Shown: piece after piece, positions 42,062-50,447 of the stretch
Layout: every line of letters starts with the position of its first letter
How positions within the stretch are numbered: position 1 is the stretch's first letter
NCBI GenBank assembly: GCA_947085255.1
Contig: CAMTVQ010000001.1
Coordinates: forward strand, 62,001-126,000
DNA: 64,000 nucleotides
Reading direction: 5' to 3'
Source of the DNA: CAMTVQ01 sp947085255
Lineage (GTDB): Bacteria; Bacteroidota; Bacteroidia; Sphingobacteriales; Sphingobacteriaceae
Notes under the pieces: generated by a model
The model's database searches: none
Told to the model about the DNA's origin: nothing
Seen by the model: the letters and a program-made list of their open reading frames with translations, nothing else
Made by a program: the position numbers and the translations under genes

Positions 42062-43450
42062 TTACATGTGGATTACCTCGCCGTAAGCATCGGCAACGGC
42101 TTCCATAACAGCTTCGCTCATAGTAGGGTGAGGATGTACTGCTTTCATTATTTCGTGTCCTGTTGCTTCTAATTTACGTGCTACTACAGCCTCGGCAATA
42201 AGTTCGGTAACGTTGGCACCAATAAAATGTGCACCTAACCATTCACCGTATTTAGCATCAAAAATCACTTTTACAAAACCATCTTTAGTACCCGCAGCAC
42301 TGGCTTTGCCCGATGCAGAGAATGGGAATTTACCTACTTTAATTTCATAACCAGCTGCTTTTGCCGCTTTTTCGGTCATGCCTACTGATGCTATTTCAGG
42401 TTGGCAATAGGTACAGCCTGGTATATTTTCGTAATTTAATGGTTCTGGGTGATGGTCTGCAATTTTCTCCACACAGATAATACCTTCGGCAGAGGCTACG
42501 TGTGCCAAAGCTTGTCCGGCTACAATATCGCCGATAGCATATACACCTGGTACAGTAGTTTGGTAAAAAGCATCTACTACTACGCGGCCTTTATCTACTT
42601 GTACTCCCGTTTCTTCTAATCCAATGTTTTCAATGTTTGGTGCAATACCTACAGCAGAAAGTACAATTTCGGTTTCGATGGTTTCGATACCTTTAGCCGT
42701 TTTTACTTGTACTTTGCATAGATCACCACTGGCATCTACGCTCTCTACCGAAGAAGAAGTCATAATTTCGATGCCCATTTTCTTGAAACTACGGGTAAGT
42801 TGTTTCGAAATCTCTTCGTCTTCTACTGGTACAATTTGGTCTAAAAATTCTACAATGGTTACTTTAGTGCCTAATGTGGCGTAAAAATAAGCAAACTCAA
42901 CGCCTATAGCTCCTGAGCCTACCACCACCATTGATTTTGGTTGCTTAGGCAATACCATTGCATCGCGGTAGCCAATTACTTTGCGACCATCTTGTTTTAG
43001 GTTAGGCAACTCGCGTGAGCGCGCACCTGTAGCCAAAATAGTATGCTTAGCTGTGTATTCTGTTTCTTTTCCGTCTTCGCTTTTTACGATTACTTTGCCG
43101 CCAGCTTTAATTTTTCCGTAACCGTTAATTACGTCAATTTTGTTTTTTTTCATCAAAAACTGTATGCCTTTGCTCATGCCATCGGCTACTTCGCGGCTAC
43201 GTTTTATTACGGCATCAAAGTTTAGTTTCGATTCGCTTACGGTAATGCCATAATCTGCTGCATGGTTTACGTAATCAAATACTTGTGCGCTTTTTAATAA
43301 AGCTTTGGTTGGAATACAACCCCAATTGAGGCATACACCACCTAAAGATTCCTTTTCTACAATGGCGATTTTGAGTCCTAACTGAGAAGCTCTAATGGCT
43401 GCCACGTATCCGCCTGGACCGCTACCTATCACTATTAAATCGTAGTTCAT
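42062..43450 (-). CDS. lpdA: Dihydrolipoyl dehydrogenase
   Basis: E3 flavoprotein of 2-oxoacid dehydrogenase complexes and the glycine cleavage system. The 462-residue protein has the FAD motif VIGSGPGGYVAAIRA (7-21), redox-active C40 and C45 in GGVCLNWGCIPTKA, an NAD-binding GSGAIGVEFAYFYATLG, the second FAD segment GVYAIGDIVAGQALAHVASA, and the C-terminal catalytic HPHPTMSEA with its histidine-glutamate pair. No E1 or E2 gene is adjacent, so it may serve several complexes. Its leader has no clear -7 box. Confidence 0.96.
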   Translation of the reverse strand: MNYDLIVIGSGPGGYVAAIRASQLGLKIAIVEKESLGGVCLNWGCIPTKALLKSAQVFDYVNHAADYGITVSESKLNFDAVIKRSREVADGMSKGIQFLMKKNKIDVINGYGKIKAGGKVIVKSEDGKETEYTAKHTILATGARSRELPNLKQDGRKVIGYRDAMVLPKQPKSMVVVGSGAIGVEFAYFYATLGTKVTIVEFLDQIVPVEDEEISKQLTRSFKKMGIEIMTSSSVESVDASGDLCKVQVKTAKGIETIETEIVLSAVGIAPNIENIGLEETGVQVDKGRVVVDAFYQTTVPGVYAIGDIVAGQALAHVASAEGIICVEKIADHHPEPLNYENIPGCTYCQPEIASVGMTEKAAKAAGYEIKVGKFPFSASGKASAAGTKDGFVKVIFDAKYGEWLGAHFIGANVTELIAEAVVARKLEATGHEIMKAVHPHPTMSEAVMEAVADAYGEVIHM

Positions 43451-43543
43451 ATATTAAAATTGATAATTAAAAAGTTAAGCCAAATTAAAATCGGGTAAAA
43501 GTAGTATTTTTTTTGAAGCTGCTACGGCTTTATCCTTCAATTG

Positions 43544-45136
43544 CTATAAGCCGGGTACAATTTTATCTTTTGGATGTTTTACCTCGTACGAAAACTGTAT
43601 CGTTTTTGCTGAGCCTGATGGAATGTTCAATTTCCACTTAAGTTTACCAGTAGTGGCATCGTATTGTGCGCTTTGCAAATCGAGTGCTTTTACCTCTATA
43701 CTGGCTTGTTCAGAAATGGGCAATTGGTCTTCTACCTCTATATCAACAGCGTTGGTTTTTGTATTCCGTACCGTTATTTTATAGGTATAAGTGATTTTTT
43801 TGCTGCCACCTATCATTTTTTCGGCCCTTAAATCCTTTATTTTTTCGCGTTTTACAATAAGTCCTTTATCTCTACCTAGCGAAATTGCTAAGGTATCAGT
43901 TCCGGAAAGGGTATTGAGATAGGTTTCACCTACAAAAGATCCTTCGAAAAACACATTGGCTTGCGCAGGTATTAAGCTCAATTTTTCCCAATCGTAAATG
44001 TGTGCAACAATGTAAGCGCTTTCTTCTATTTTAGGTACGGTAGCTTGCTTGTATACGGCTTTTATGGTGTAAACTTGTAAGTCTACATAAGCAGGGCGAC
44101 CGCCTGTTTCTACACTGTAGGGTAGGTTTATTTCAAAGTTTTCGGCAAACTCGCTACGGGCAACTGTGGTAAGATTGGCAGTAGTGCCAGCGGCAACGGA
44201 TAAATTATCCATGCTTTGTATGCTTTCCATTTGTGGCGCGGCTGATTTTTGTAAGTAGCGACTTTGTATCTGTATAGGTTCGGCAAAATTTAATCTCCAA
44301 GGTTCAATTTCGGGCTTTATGCCGTTGCTGTTTGGGTCGCCAGAGGAGAGGGTTAGTTTGATGTTTTCCCATTTTACCCCTGTATTTTGATATACTTTAG
44401 CTTTGTAATACAAGTCGATAGGGCTGTTGTTGCCTTTAGATTTAATGTCGTAAAAAGGTTCCCAGCCAGCATCGTTTACCACATAGTTGAGTTCCATGCC
44501 TATTAAGCCTCTTGCACCAGCGGTAATGGTAACCACAATTTCTGTTTGGGTAAGACCTACCAATAAGTTGGCTTGATTGAGCTGATTTTGCAAACGGCTC
44601 AGTTTTTCTTGATTTTGGCGGATGCGTTTATTTACCACCATGGCTTTATTACGAATATCGGCCAAACGATTGCGCATAAAATCAGCAGCTTCTTCTAAAT
44701 CGGCAATAATAACCCCATTATTTGCACCGCCTATGCTTTTGTTGGTAAGCAACAACGATTCTTCTTGTTCTAAGGCGAATTTACGGTTTTGGTCTTCTTC
44801 TAAACGCGTACTTACCACTTCGATAGAATCCTTTAGTCCTTTTGTTTCGGGACGTACCTGCTCATTACCCAAAAAGTTTTTACGGGTGCTTACCGAGAGT
44901 ACTGTAAAATTGCCATATCCAGTAACTTGTATGCTTTGTTCGTTGACGTTACTCGGAATGCCCGTAACGACAATATCGTTGATACCAGCATCTGTTTGTG
45001 CTTGTACGGTACTAAATACTTGTGCCCCGCTTAAAAAAATGGTAGCAGCAGTAATTTTATCGGTGGTGCGTACCTCGTTGCTTGCATAACAAAGGTTGCA
45101 CAGGGCTACTAATAGCGTGGTAATAAGGTATTTCAT
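43544..45136 (-). CDS. DUF4139 (MuiA-like) exported protein
   Basis: About 530 residues from the ATG at 45136 (MKYLITTLLVALCNLCYAS, signal peptide); the longer frame adds eight residues ahead of the leader. The N-terminal DUF4140-like part (ITAATIFLSGAQVFSTVQAQ, GIPSNVNEQSIQVTGYG) is followed by a coiled coil (about 95-195) and a C-terminal DUF4139 domain with LNYVVNDAGWEPFYDIKS and a closing SGSAKTIQFSYEVKHPKD. The family is called mucoidy inhibitor A-like, but its biochemical role is unknown. It is divergent from a gene for a very basic exported protein. Confidence 0.87.
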   Translation of the reverse strand: MKYLITTLLVALCNLCYASNEVRTTDKITAATIFLSGAQVFSTVQAQTDAGINDIVVTGIPSNVNEQSIQVTGYGNFTVLSVSTRKNFLGNEQVRPETKGLKDSIEVVSTRLEEDQNRKFALEQEESLLLTNKSIGGANNGVIIADLEEAADFMRNRLADIRNKAMVVNKRIRQNQEKLSRLQNQLNQANLLVGLTQTEIVVTITAGARGLIGMELNYVVNDAGWEPFYDIKSKGNNSPIDLYYKAKVYQNTGVKWENIKLTLSSGDPNSNGIKPEIEPWRLNFAEPIQIQSRYLQKSAAPQMESIQSMDNLSVAAGTTANLTTVARSEFAENFEINLPYSVETGGRPAYVDLQVYTIKAVYKQATVPKIEESAYIVAHIYDWEKLSLIPAQANVFFEGSFVGETYLNTLSGTDTLAISLGRDKGLIVKREKIKDLRAEKMIGGSKKITYTYKITVRNTKTNAVDIEVEDQLPISEQASIEVKALDLQSAQYDATTGKLKWKLNIPSGSAKTIQFSYEVKHPKDKIVPGL

Positions 45137-45214
45137 TTTGAGTGGATTTAATGTAAGCAATGAGGTAGCTTGTGTTTTATAACCGCTATATTAGCAAAAA
45201 AGTATGTATTAGCC

Positions 45215-45532
45215 ATGCGCTTTGTAATAAGAAATATTCTTGCACTTGTATTGCTTGCAGCACCTGTATGGGTTGTGGCACAATCTAAAAAGGACCCGCA
45301 ACAAAAGGCGGTGAACATACAGAAGAAGCGTGCTAAAATGGCTAAGAAAGATGCCAAGCGTGAAGAAAAGTATAAAAAACGTCAAGCTAGAATACCCGAG
45401 TTTAAAAAGAGCAAACGCTTACAGGATAAAAAAGTACGTAGGCGCATGCAAAAAAACATGAATAGAGCAAAAAAAGAAGCCCGCCGTAAGTCTTTGCGCA
45501 ATAGACCTACAAGAAGGGGGAGAGGGTATTAG
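45215..45532 (+). CDS. Highly basic exported small protein
   Basis: 105 residues from the ATG at 45215; the longer frame from 45170 precedes a complete signal peptide (MRFVIRNILALVLLAAPVWV then VAQ) and is rejected. The mature part of about 82 residues contains about 37 Lys/Arg and only about 7 acidic residues, with KKRAKMAKKDAKREEKYKKR and a tail ending PTRRGRGY. It has no cysteine and is predicted to be helical or disordered. It is not a known family to me. An exported polycation could bind lipopolysaccharide, peptidoglycan-linked polymers or extracellular DNA; that is inference. It shares a 78-base divergent gap with the DUF4139 gene. Confidence 0.72.
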   Translation: MRFVIRNILALVLLAAPVWVVAQSKKDPQQKAVNIQKKRAKMAKKDAKREEKYKKRQARIPEFKKSKRLQDKKVRRRMQKNMNRAKKEARRKSLRNRPTRRGRGY

Positions 45533-45670
45533 GTTTTTAGGTGAAAGGTCAAAAGGTTTTTGTGTTAATAAAATCCTGGTACTTTAATAGTGATATAATT
45601 TAGATTTGTGTTATCTGCAAGTGTAGTTAGCTGATTTACAAATTACTATTAAAGATTTATAAGCACAATT

Positions 45671-45967
45671 TTATAGGTTAGCTCTTTTATTCGGATTTCT
45701 TTTATGGTGAAAACAAGCAAGTATACGCACGGTATTTTGCGTCTCGTTGATTACAAAATAGAGAGAATAAGGAAATTTCTTAATTTTTAGGGATCGGATG
45801 TTTTTGTATTGAACTTCGAAAAAAGGATTGTTTTCTAGGGTAGTGTATATGTCTTTTAATAGCTTTATGAATCTTTGTGGCACATTAGAACTATAGGAAG
45901 CATAAAATTCTATTGCATGTTCAATTTCTTTTTGCGCCCGAGGAGAAATAATAATTCTATAGGCCAT
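45671..45967 (-). CDS. ParE/RelE-superfamily toxin
   Basis: A 98-residue type II toxin. The opening YRIIISPRAQKEIEHAIEFY and the later strand-rich YKNIRSLKIKKFPYSLYFVI fit the ParE/RelE fold; the closing VRILACFHHKRNPNKR holds the usual basic and histidine residues. ParE members poison gyrase and RelE members cut mRNA on the ribosome; this sequence is closer to the ParE-like Bacteroidota group, but the target is not decided. It overlaps the upstream antitoxin gene by 11 bases. Confidence 0.87.
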   Translation of the reverse strand: MAYRIIISPRAQKEIEHAIEFYASYSSNVPQRFIKLLKDIYTTLENNPFFEVQYKNIRSLKIKKFPYSLYFVINETQNTVRILACFHHKRNPNKRANL

Positions 45968-46193
45968 GCTTTTTATGGAGCTGCTTTATGGAGTCTTCGG
46001 CAGTAAGATATATTTTTTCATCCTCCTGTAAACGATTCTCTAAAATAGTTTTCATTTCTGTAGTGAGCTCGAAACTGTTTTCGTCTTCTTCTACCGTAAT
46101 GGTAATGGGTTTTGATTTAAAAGTAGCTTTTATGGCATCTAAAATATCTGAATTTACCTCTTGAGCGGATGTTAAATGATATGTTGTATACAT
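45957..46193 (-). CDS. Antitoxin of the ParE/RelE pair
   Basis: A 78-residue protein directly upstream of the toxin and overlapping it by 11 bases, the usual order for such pairs. The N-terminal YHLTSAQEVNSDILDAIKAT, then KSKPITITVEEDEN, and the C-terminal LQEDEKIYLTAEDSIKQLHK look like a small strand-helix domain with an acidic toxin-binding tail. Family not recognised with certainty. An inverted repeat with a -7 box overlapping it lies 18-50 bases upstream and is a likely autoregulatory site. Confidence 0.75.
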   Translation of the reverse strand: MYTTYHLTSAQEVNSDILDAIKATFKSKPITITVEEDENSFELTTEMKTILENRLQEDEKIYLTAEDSIKQLHKKHGL

Positions 46194-46210
46194 AATGTTT
46201 TAAATTTAAC

Positions 46211-46245
46211 TTTTTGTATCTCTTGGAGATGGTAATACAAAAATA
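46211..46245 (-). promoter_or_regulatory. Promoter with candidate operator of the ParE/RelE module
   Basis: On the minus strand TATTTTTG (46245-46238, perfect -7 box) overlaps the outer arm of an inverted repeat: outer arms TTTTTGTAT/ATACAAAAA (46211-46219 with 46235-46243) and an inner palindrome ATCTC-TTG-GAGAT (46218-46230). The repeat spans the predicted transcription start, where an antitoxin or antitoxin-toxin complex would block initiation. Confidence 0.5.
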
Positions 46246-46298
46246 CGCATAATCTAAATAGAGATTAAAACCTTCTAACCTCACACCTTCCCCACCCC

Positions 46299-47666
46299 TT
46301 ACTCCGCAATTGCCTCAATAATATCGTGTTTGGTAATAATGTGCATATTGCCGCCCATATCTTGTACCAATACAGCCGGATTTTCGCGGGTTATTTTCTT
46401 AGAAACCGATTCTATACTATCGTTAGCTGCTGCAAAAGGGAATGCTGCTTGCATAATGCTCGCTACTTTATGCTGTTTAATTTCATGATCTTTTAAGATA
46501 CAGCTAAATAAATGGTTGTCATTAAGCGAGCCTACAAATTCGCCTTTATCATTGGTTACCGGAATTTGTGAAATATCGTATTTAGTCATTTTGGCATAAG
46601 CATCCGCAATCAAATCGTTTGCATTGATGGTTACCAGTTTTAGGTTGCTATGGTTTTTAATTAGATCAATAGCATGTTTGGCTTTCTTTTCTTCAATAAA
46701 ACCACGGTCGCGCATCCAATCGTCGTTAAACATTTTGCCTAAGTAACGCGTGCCGTGGTCATGAAAAATAACCACTACTACATCGCCTTTTTTGAATTTG
46801 TCCTTCATTTGTATGATTCCTGCCATGGCTGAGCCTGCCGAGTTACCCACAAAAATGCCTTCTTTACGCGGTATTTCGCGGGTCATGATGGCGGCGTCTT
46901 TATCCGTTACTTTTTCAAAATGGTCGATAATGGAAAAATCTACGTTTTGTGGCAAAAAGTCTTCGCCTATCCCTTCGGTGATGTAAGGGTAGATTTCATT
47001 TTTATCAAAAATGCCGGTTTCCTTATATTTTTTGAATACCGAACCGTAGGTATCTATCCCTAAAATCTGAATATTTGGATTTTTCTCTTTCAAATATTTA
47101 CCCGTACCGCAAATGGTACCTCCAGTACCTACGCCTACTACTAAGTGGGTGATTTTGCCTTCTGTTTGTGCCCATATTTCGGGACCAGTTTGCTCGTAAT
47201 GTGCCTGCGAGTTCGATAGGTTGTCGTACTGGTTGGGTTTCCACGCATTGGGTATTTCGTTTACCAAGCGAGAAGATACCGAGTAATACGAGCGTGGGTC
47301 TTCGGGTTCTACGTTGGTGGGGCATACAATTACCTCGGCACCAAAAGCGCGTAGGGCATCTACTTTTTCTTTCGATTGCTTGTCGGTAGTGGTGAAAATA
47401 CATTTATAGCCTTTTATTACAGCAGCAATAGCCAAGCCCATACCCGTATTGCCCGAAGTGCCTTCTATAATAGTTCCGCCTGGTTTTAAACGACCATCAC
47501 GTTCAGCATCTTCAATCATTTTAAGAGCCATGCGGTCTTTTATAGAGTTACCTGGATTGGTAGTTTCTATTTTTGCTAAAACGGTAGCCGGAATATCTTT
47601 AGTAATGCTATTCAGTTTTACTAAGGGCGTGTTGCCAATGGTTTCGAGAATGTTATTTTTCCACAT
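46299..47666 (-). CDS. Cystathionine beta-synthase-like PLP enzyme with CBS domains
   Basis: 455 residues: a fold-type II PLP domain (1-320) followed by a Bateman module of two CBS motifs (about 335-455, IDLIKNHSNLKLVTINANDL and ITRENPAVLVQDMGGNMHII). The PLP lysine is K43 in TNPGNSIKDRMA, and the phosphate loop is EGTSGNTGMG (68-77). The architecture equals that of eukaryotic cystathionine beta-synthase without heme domain, so it likely joins serine (or O-acetylserine) and homocysteine or sulfide. The C-terminal pair may sense adenosyl compounds. A TAATTTTG box ends 4 bases from the ATG. Confidence 0.92.
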   Translation of the reverse strand: MWKNNILETIGNTPLVKLNSITKDIPATVLAKIETTNPGNSIKDRMALKMIEDAERDGRLKPGGTIIEGTSGNTGMGLAIAAVIKGYKCIFTTTDKQSKEKVDALRAFGAEVIVCPTNVEPEDPRSYYSVSSRLVNEIPNAWKPNQYDNLSNSQAHYEQTGPEIWAQTEGKITHLVVGVGTGGTICGTGKYLKEKNPNIQILGIDTYGSVFKKYKETGIFDKNEIYPYITEGIGEDFLPQNVDFSIIDHFEKVTDKDAAIMTREIPRKEGIFVGNSAGSAMAGIIQMKDKFKKGDVVVVIFHDHGTRYLGKMFNDDWMRDRGFIEEKKAKHAIDLIKNHSNLKLVTINANDLIADAYAKMTKYDISQIPVTNDKGEFVGSLNDNHLFSCILKDHEIKQHKVASIMQAAFPFAAANDSIESVSKKITRENPAVLVQDMGGNMHIITKHDIIEAIAE

Positions 47667-47670
47667 GCGG

Positions 47671-47678
47671 CAAAATTA
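47671..47678 (-). promoter_or_regulatory. -7 box TAATTTTG adjacent to the CBS-like gene start
   Basis: On the minus strand TAATTTTG is separated from ATG by only CCGC. The transcript would begin about at the start codon, so leaderless translation is likely. Confidence 0.5.
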
Positions 47679-47729
47679 GTTTTTTTATTATTCGAAATAG
47701 CTACTTACATTTAACCAAATTATAAAAAA

Positions 47730-48422
47730 ATGAACATGGGAAATGTATTGTCTGTTTATCTGATTTTGGCAATGTATTGCTGCGTTATTTCTGGTAATGT
47801 GTATGCACAAGATGCTGCTAAAGAAGTGGAGAAAACTAATTTTTCTATTGGTTTTATTAGTATTGGTGGGGCTAATGTGGATATTGTGGCACTAAACAAT
47901 AGATTGGTTAGTAATGGATTGCAAAAATTTCAACCAGGGTTTCTTACTATAGGAGGAGGTGGGCTTTTGATTAATGATAGAACGGTAGTAGGAGGAGAAA
48001 TGCATGGGTATATCCGACAAAGAGAAGTTAGAGGGCGACACGAAACGCGTTTAAGTGCTGGATACGGAGTGTTTGATATTGGTTATGTGGTGTACCAGAA
48101 GAAAAATTTTAGGTTTTATCCATTATTAGGTATGGGAGGTAGTACTATGACGTTGCAAATAGATACCATTAGCAGTCCTAATTTTAATGGTGTTTTGGCA
48201 AATCCGTCAACTGGTAGTCGTATAGAGCACGGTAGTTTTTTGGCTGATGCAAGTGCTAATCTTCAGTTTAAAATACCACGTTCCTTTTTTAGATATATCA
48301 CGCTAAAAGTAGGTGCAAAATATGCCACAAGTGCCAATTGGCGTCAAGATGATTCAAAATTAGCTGATGGACCAGAGGTTGGGTTATCTGGTGGCTATTT
48401 TCAGTTACAAATAGGATTTTAA
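47730..48422 (+). CDS. Predicted outer-membrane protein, 230 residues
   Basis: An exported protein with leader VLSVYLILAMYCCVISGNVY ending near AQ. The mature sequence is rich in glycine, serine and alternating hydrophobic residues (FSIGFISIGGANVDIVAL, LTIGGGGLLIND, GYGVFDIGYVVYQKKNFRFY) and ends in GGYFQLQIGF, with a terminal aromatic residue typical of beta-barrel outer-membrane proteins. The specific family is unknown. It overlaps the convergent HEAT-like gene by 18 bases. The A-rich sequence before its ATG is characteristic of Bacteroidota starts. Confidence 0.7.
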   Translation: MNMGNVLSVYLILAMYCCVISGNVYAQDAAKEVEKTNFSIGFISIGGANVDIVALNNRLVSNGLQKFQPGFLTIGGGGLLINDRTVVGGEMHGYIRQREVRGRHETRLSAGYGVFDIGYVVYQKKNFRFYPLLGMGGSTMTLQIDTISSPNFNGVLANPSTGSRIEHGSFLADASANLQFKIPRSFFRYITLKVGAKYATSANWRQDDSKLADGPEVGLSGGYFQLQIGF

Positions 48423-48920
48423 TTGCTTAAGTACCTTTTTGGCTCGGGCAATGTATGCTGCTTTTGCGTATGGTAACTGATCCTCTATCAATAGTATAAG
48501 TTCGGGTGCTAATTCGGGTTCTCGTTGTGCAATGTTTGCTAATACGGTCATGGCATGTGCTTTAATGGCTACAGGTTGTTGCTGGCTAAGTAGTTCAAAG
48601 CAAATATCGGCTATATCGCCCAAAAGCATTTCGGGTAAGTCTATAGTTTCAAATACACGAACGGTATTACGAATTACAGCATCGTGTACTGGGCGACGTA
48701 AATTTTCTACCATTACAGGCAAGTATTTACTAATAAGATGCGGGTGCTTATCTACATAGTATGTCAATAAACCTGCCGCGCGTTGATTAATAAGCCATTC
48801 GTCGTGTAAAAATAGTTGCATTAACGTATCGAATTTTTCATCATCGGTACCAATATAATCGGCAATACGCAAGGCTTGGGCTTTAGAGTGTTCTTGCAGT
48901 AATGCGGTTCGTATATCCAT
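48405..48920 (-). CDS. HEAT-like helical repeat protein, 171 residues
   Basis: An all-helical soluble protein. Paired amphipathic helices, such as FDTLMQLFLHDEWLINQRAA and VMVENLRRPVHDAVIRNTVR, and AIKAHAMTVLANIAQREPEL, resemble HEAT/ARM repeats (about four). No catalytic motif is visible. Such proteins usually act as binding scaffolds. It overlaps the end of the convergent outer-membrane gene by 18 bases and is divergent from gatB. Confidence 0.7.
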   Translation of the reverse strand: MDIRTALLQEHSKAQALRIADYIGTDDEKFDTLMQLFLHDEWLINQRAAGLLTYYVDKHPHLISKYLPVMVENLRRPVHDAVIRNTVRVFETIDLPEMLLGDIADICFELLSQQQPVAIKAHAMTVLANIAQREPELAPELILLIEDQLPYAKAAYIARAKKVLKQLKSYL

Positions 48921-48963
48921 TGTTTATTTTTTTGTTACGCTAAAAATGTGCTGCTAAAATTCC

Positions 48964-48971
48964 TATTTTTG
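48964..48971 (+). promoter_or_regulatory. -7 box TATTTTTG of gatB
   Basis: Perfect TAnnTTTG, 20 bases before the gatB ATG. Confidence 0.5.
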
Positions 48972-48991
48972 CCCAAGTACACAAAATTTTA

Positions 48992-50446
48992 ATGAGCATT
49001 TACGATAAATATGAGTTGGTAGTAGGTTTAGAGGTGCATGCCCAGTTGGCAACACATAGTAAAGCTTACGCATCCGACTCTGCAGAATTTGGCGGTTTAC
49101 CTAATACGCATATTAGTGTAATCACATTGGGGCATCCTGGTACCTTACCTATGGTAAACGAAAAGGTAGTAGAGTATGCCGTAAAAATGGGTTTGGCTAC
49201 CAATTGTACGATTAGGCACGAGAATCAGTATGCGCGTAAAAACTACTTTTATGCCGATTTACCTAAAGGCTATCAGATTACCCAAGATACTACTCCAATA
49301 TGCACCAACGGGTTTTTAGAGGTAAAGTCTAAAGAGGTGCCCCAAAAGCGTATTGGCATTACCCGTATACACATGGAAGAAGATGCCGGAAAAAGCATGC
49401 ACGACCAAGATGTATTCGATTCGCTAATTGATTTGAATAGGGCAGGTGTTCCGTTAATTGAAATTGTATCGGAACCCGATATTCGTAGTGCCGAAGAAGC
49501 AGGATTATACCTTGCCGAAATACGCAAAATTTTACGCTACCTAGCTATTTGTGATGGGAATATGGAAGAAGGCAGTTTGCGTTGCGATGCCAATATATCG
49601 GTACGCTTAAAAGGCAGCACTACTTTAGGTAAGCGTTGCGAAGTGAAAAATTTAAACTCTTTTAGAAATGTGCAACGTGCTATTGAATTTGAGTTTAAGC
49701 GCCAAATTGATGTAATTGAAGCAGGCGGAACCATTGACCAAAATACGCTCAATTTTAATGCTACTACAGGAGAAACTTCGGTATTGCGTAGTAAAGAAAT
49801 GGCAAATGATTATCGTTATTTTCCTGAGCCAGATTTACCACCTGTAATTTTAACAGATAGCTATATTAATACGATTAAGGAGGGTTTACCATTATTGCCC
49901 GAGCAATTGTTCGAAAAATATACGCAGCAATACAAACTTACCGAGTACGATGCCCATGTAATTACCGAAAACAAAGAAATGGCGCAATATTTTGAGGCTA
50001 TCATTGTACATACCAGTAATTATAAAGCTGCAGCCAATTGGCTAATGGGTACGATAAAATCGTATTTAAATGAGCAGGCTATTGATATTACTGCCTTTAC
50101 GCTACCTGCCAAAACAATTGCTCAAATTATCGAGTTGATAGACACGGGTAAAATAAATAATAGTTCTGCCACACAAAAACTATTCCCTGCGGTGTTGCAG
50201 CAACCTACTCAATTGCCGTTATATTTAGCCGAACAGTTAAATATACTTATAGAAGCTACTGCTGGTGATGATTTGCAGGGCTTTATAGATCAAGCCTTAG
50301 CTATGTATCCCGAAAAGGTAGCCGAATACAAGGCTGGTAAAAAAGGATTATTAGGCTTGTTTATGGGAGAAGTAATGAAGTTATCTGGCGGAAAGTTAGA
50401 TCCAAAAACAACAAGTCAGTTAGTAATAAAAGCATTAGATAATTAA
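48992..50446 (+). CDS. gatB: Asp-tRNA(Asn)/Glu-tRNA(Gln) amidotransferase subunit B
   Basis: Subunit of GatCAB, which amidates misacylated Glu-tRNA(Gln) or Asp-tRNA(Asn). The 484-residue protein has YELVVGLEVHAQLATHSKAY at the N-terminus, PGTLPMVNEKVVEYAVKMGL, KNYFYADLPKGYQITQ, the motif IHMEEDAGKSMHD, and a C-terminal YqeY-like tail (GLLGLFMGEVMKLSGGKLDP). Length and motifs are normal. gatA and gatC are not in the window. The following gene begins one base after its stop, so the two are co-transcribed. Confidence 0.97.
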   Translation: MSIYDKYELVVGLEVHAQLATHSKAYASDSAEFGGLPNTHISVITLGHPGTLPMVNEKVVEYAVKMGLATNCTIRHENQYARKNYFYADLPKGYQITQDTTPICTNGFLEVKSKEVPQKRIGITRIHMEEDAGKSMHDQDVFDSLIDLNRAGVPLIEIVSEPDIRSAEEAGLYLAEIRKILRYLAICDGNMEEGSLRCDANISVRLKGSTTLGKRCEVKNLNSFRNVQRAIEFEFKRQIDVIEAGGTIDQNTLNFNATTGETSVLRSKEMANDYRYFPEPDLPPVILTDSYINTIKEGLPLLPEQLFEKYTQQYKLTEYDAHVITENKEMAQYFEAIIVHTSNYKAAANWLMGTIKSYLNEQAIDITAFTLPAKTIAQIIELIDTGKINNSSATQKLFPAVLQQPTQLPLYLAEQLNILIEATAGDDLQGFIDQALAMYPEKVAEYKAGKKGLLGLFMGEVMKLSGGKLDPKTTSQLVIKALDN

Positions 50447-50447
50447 T

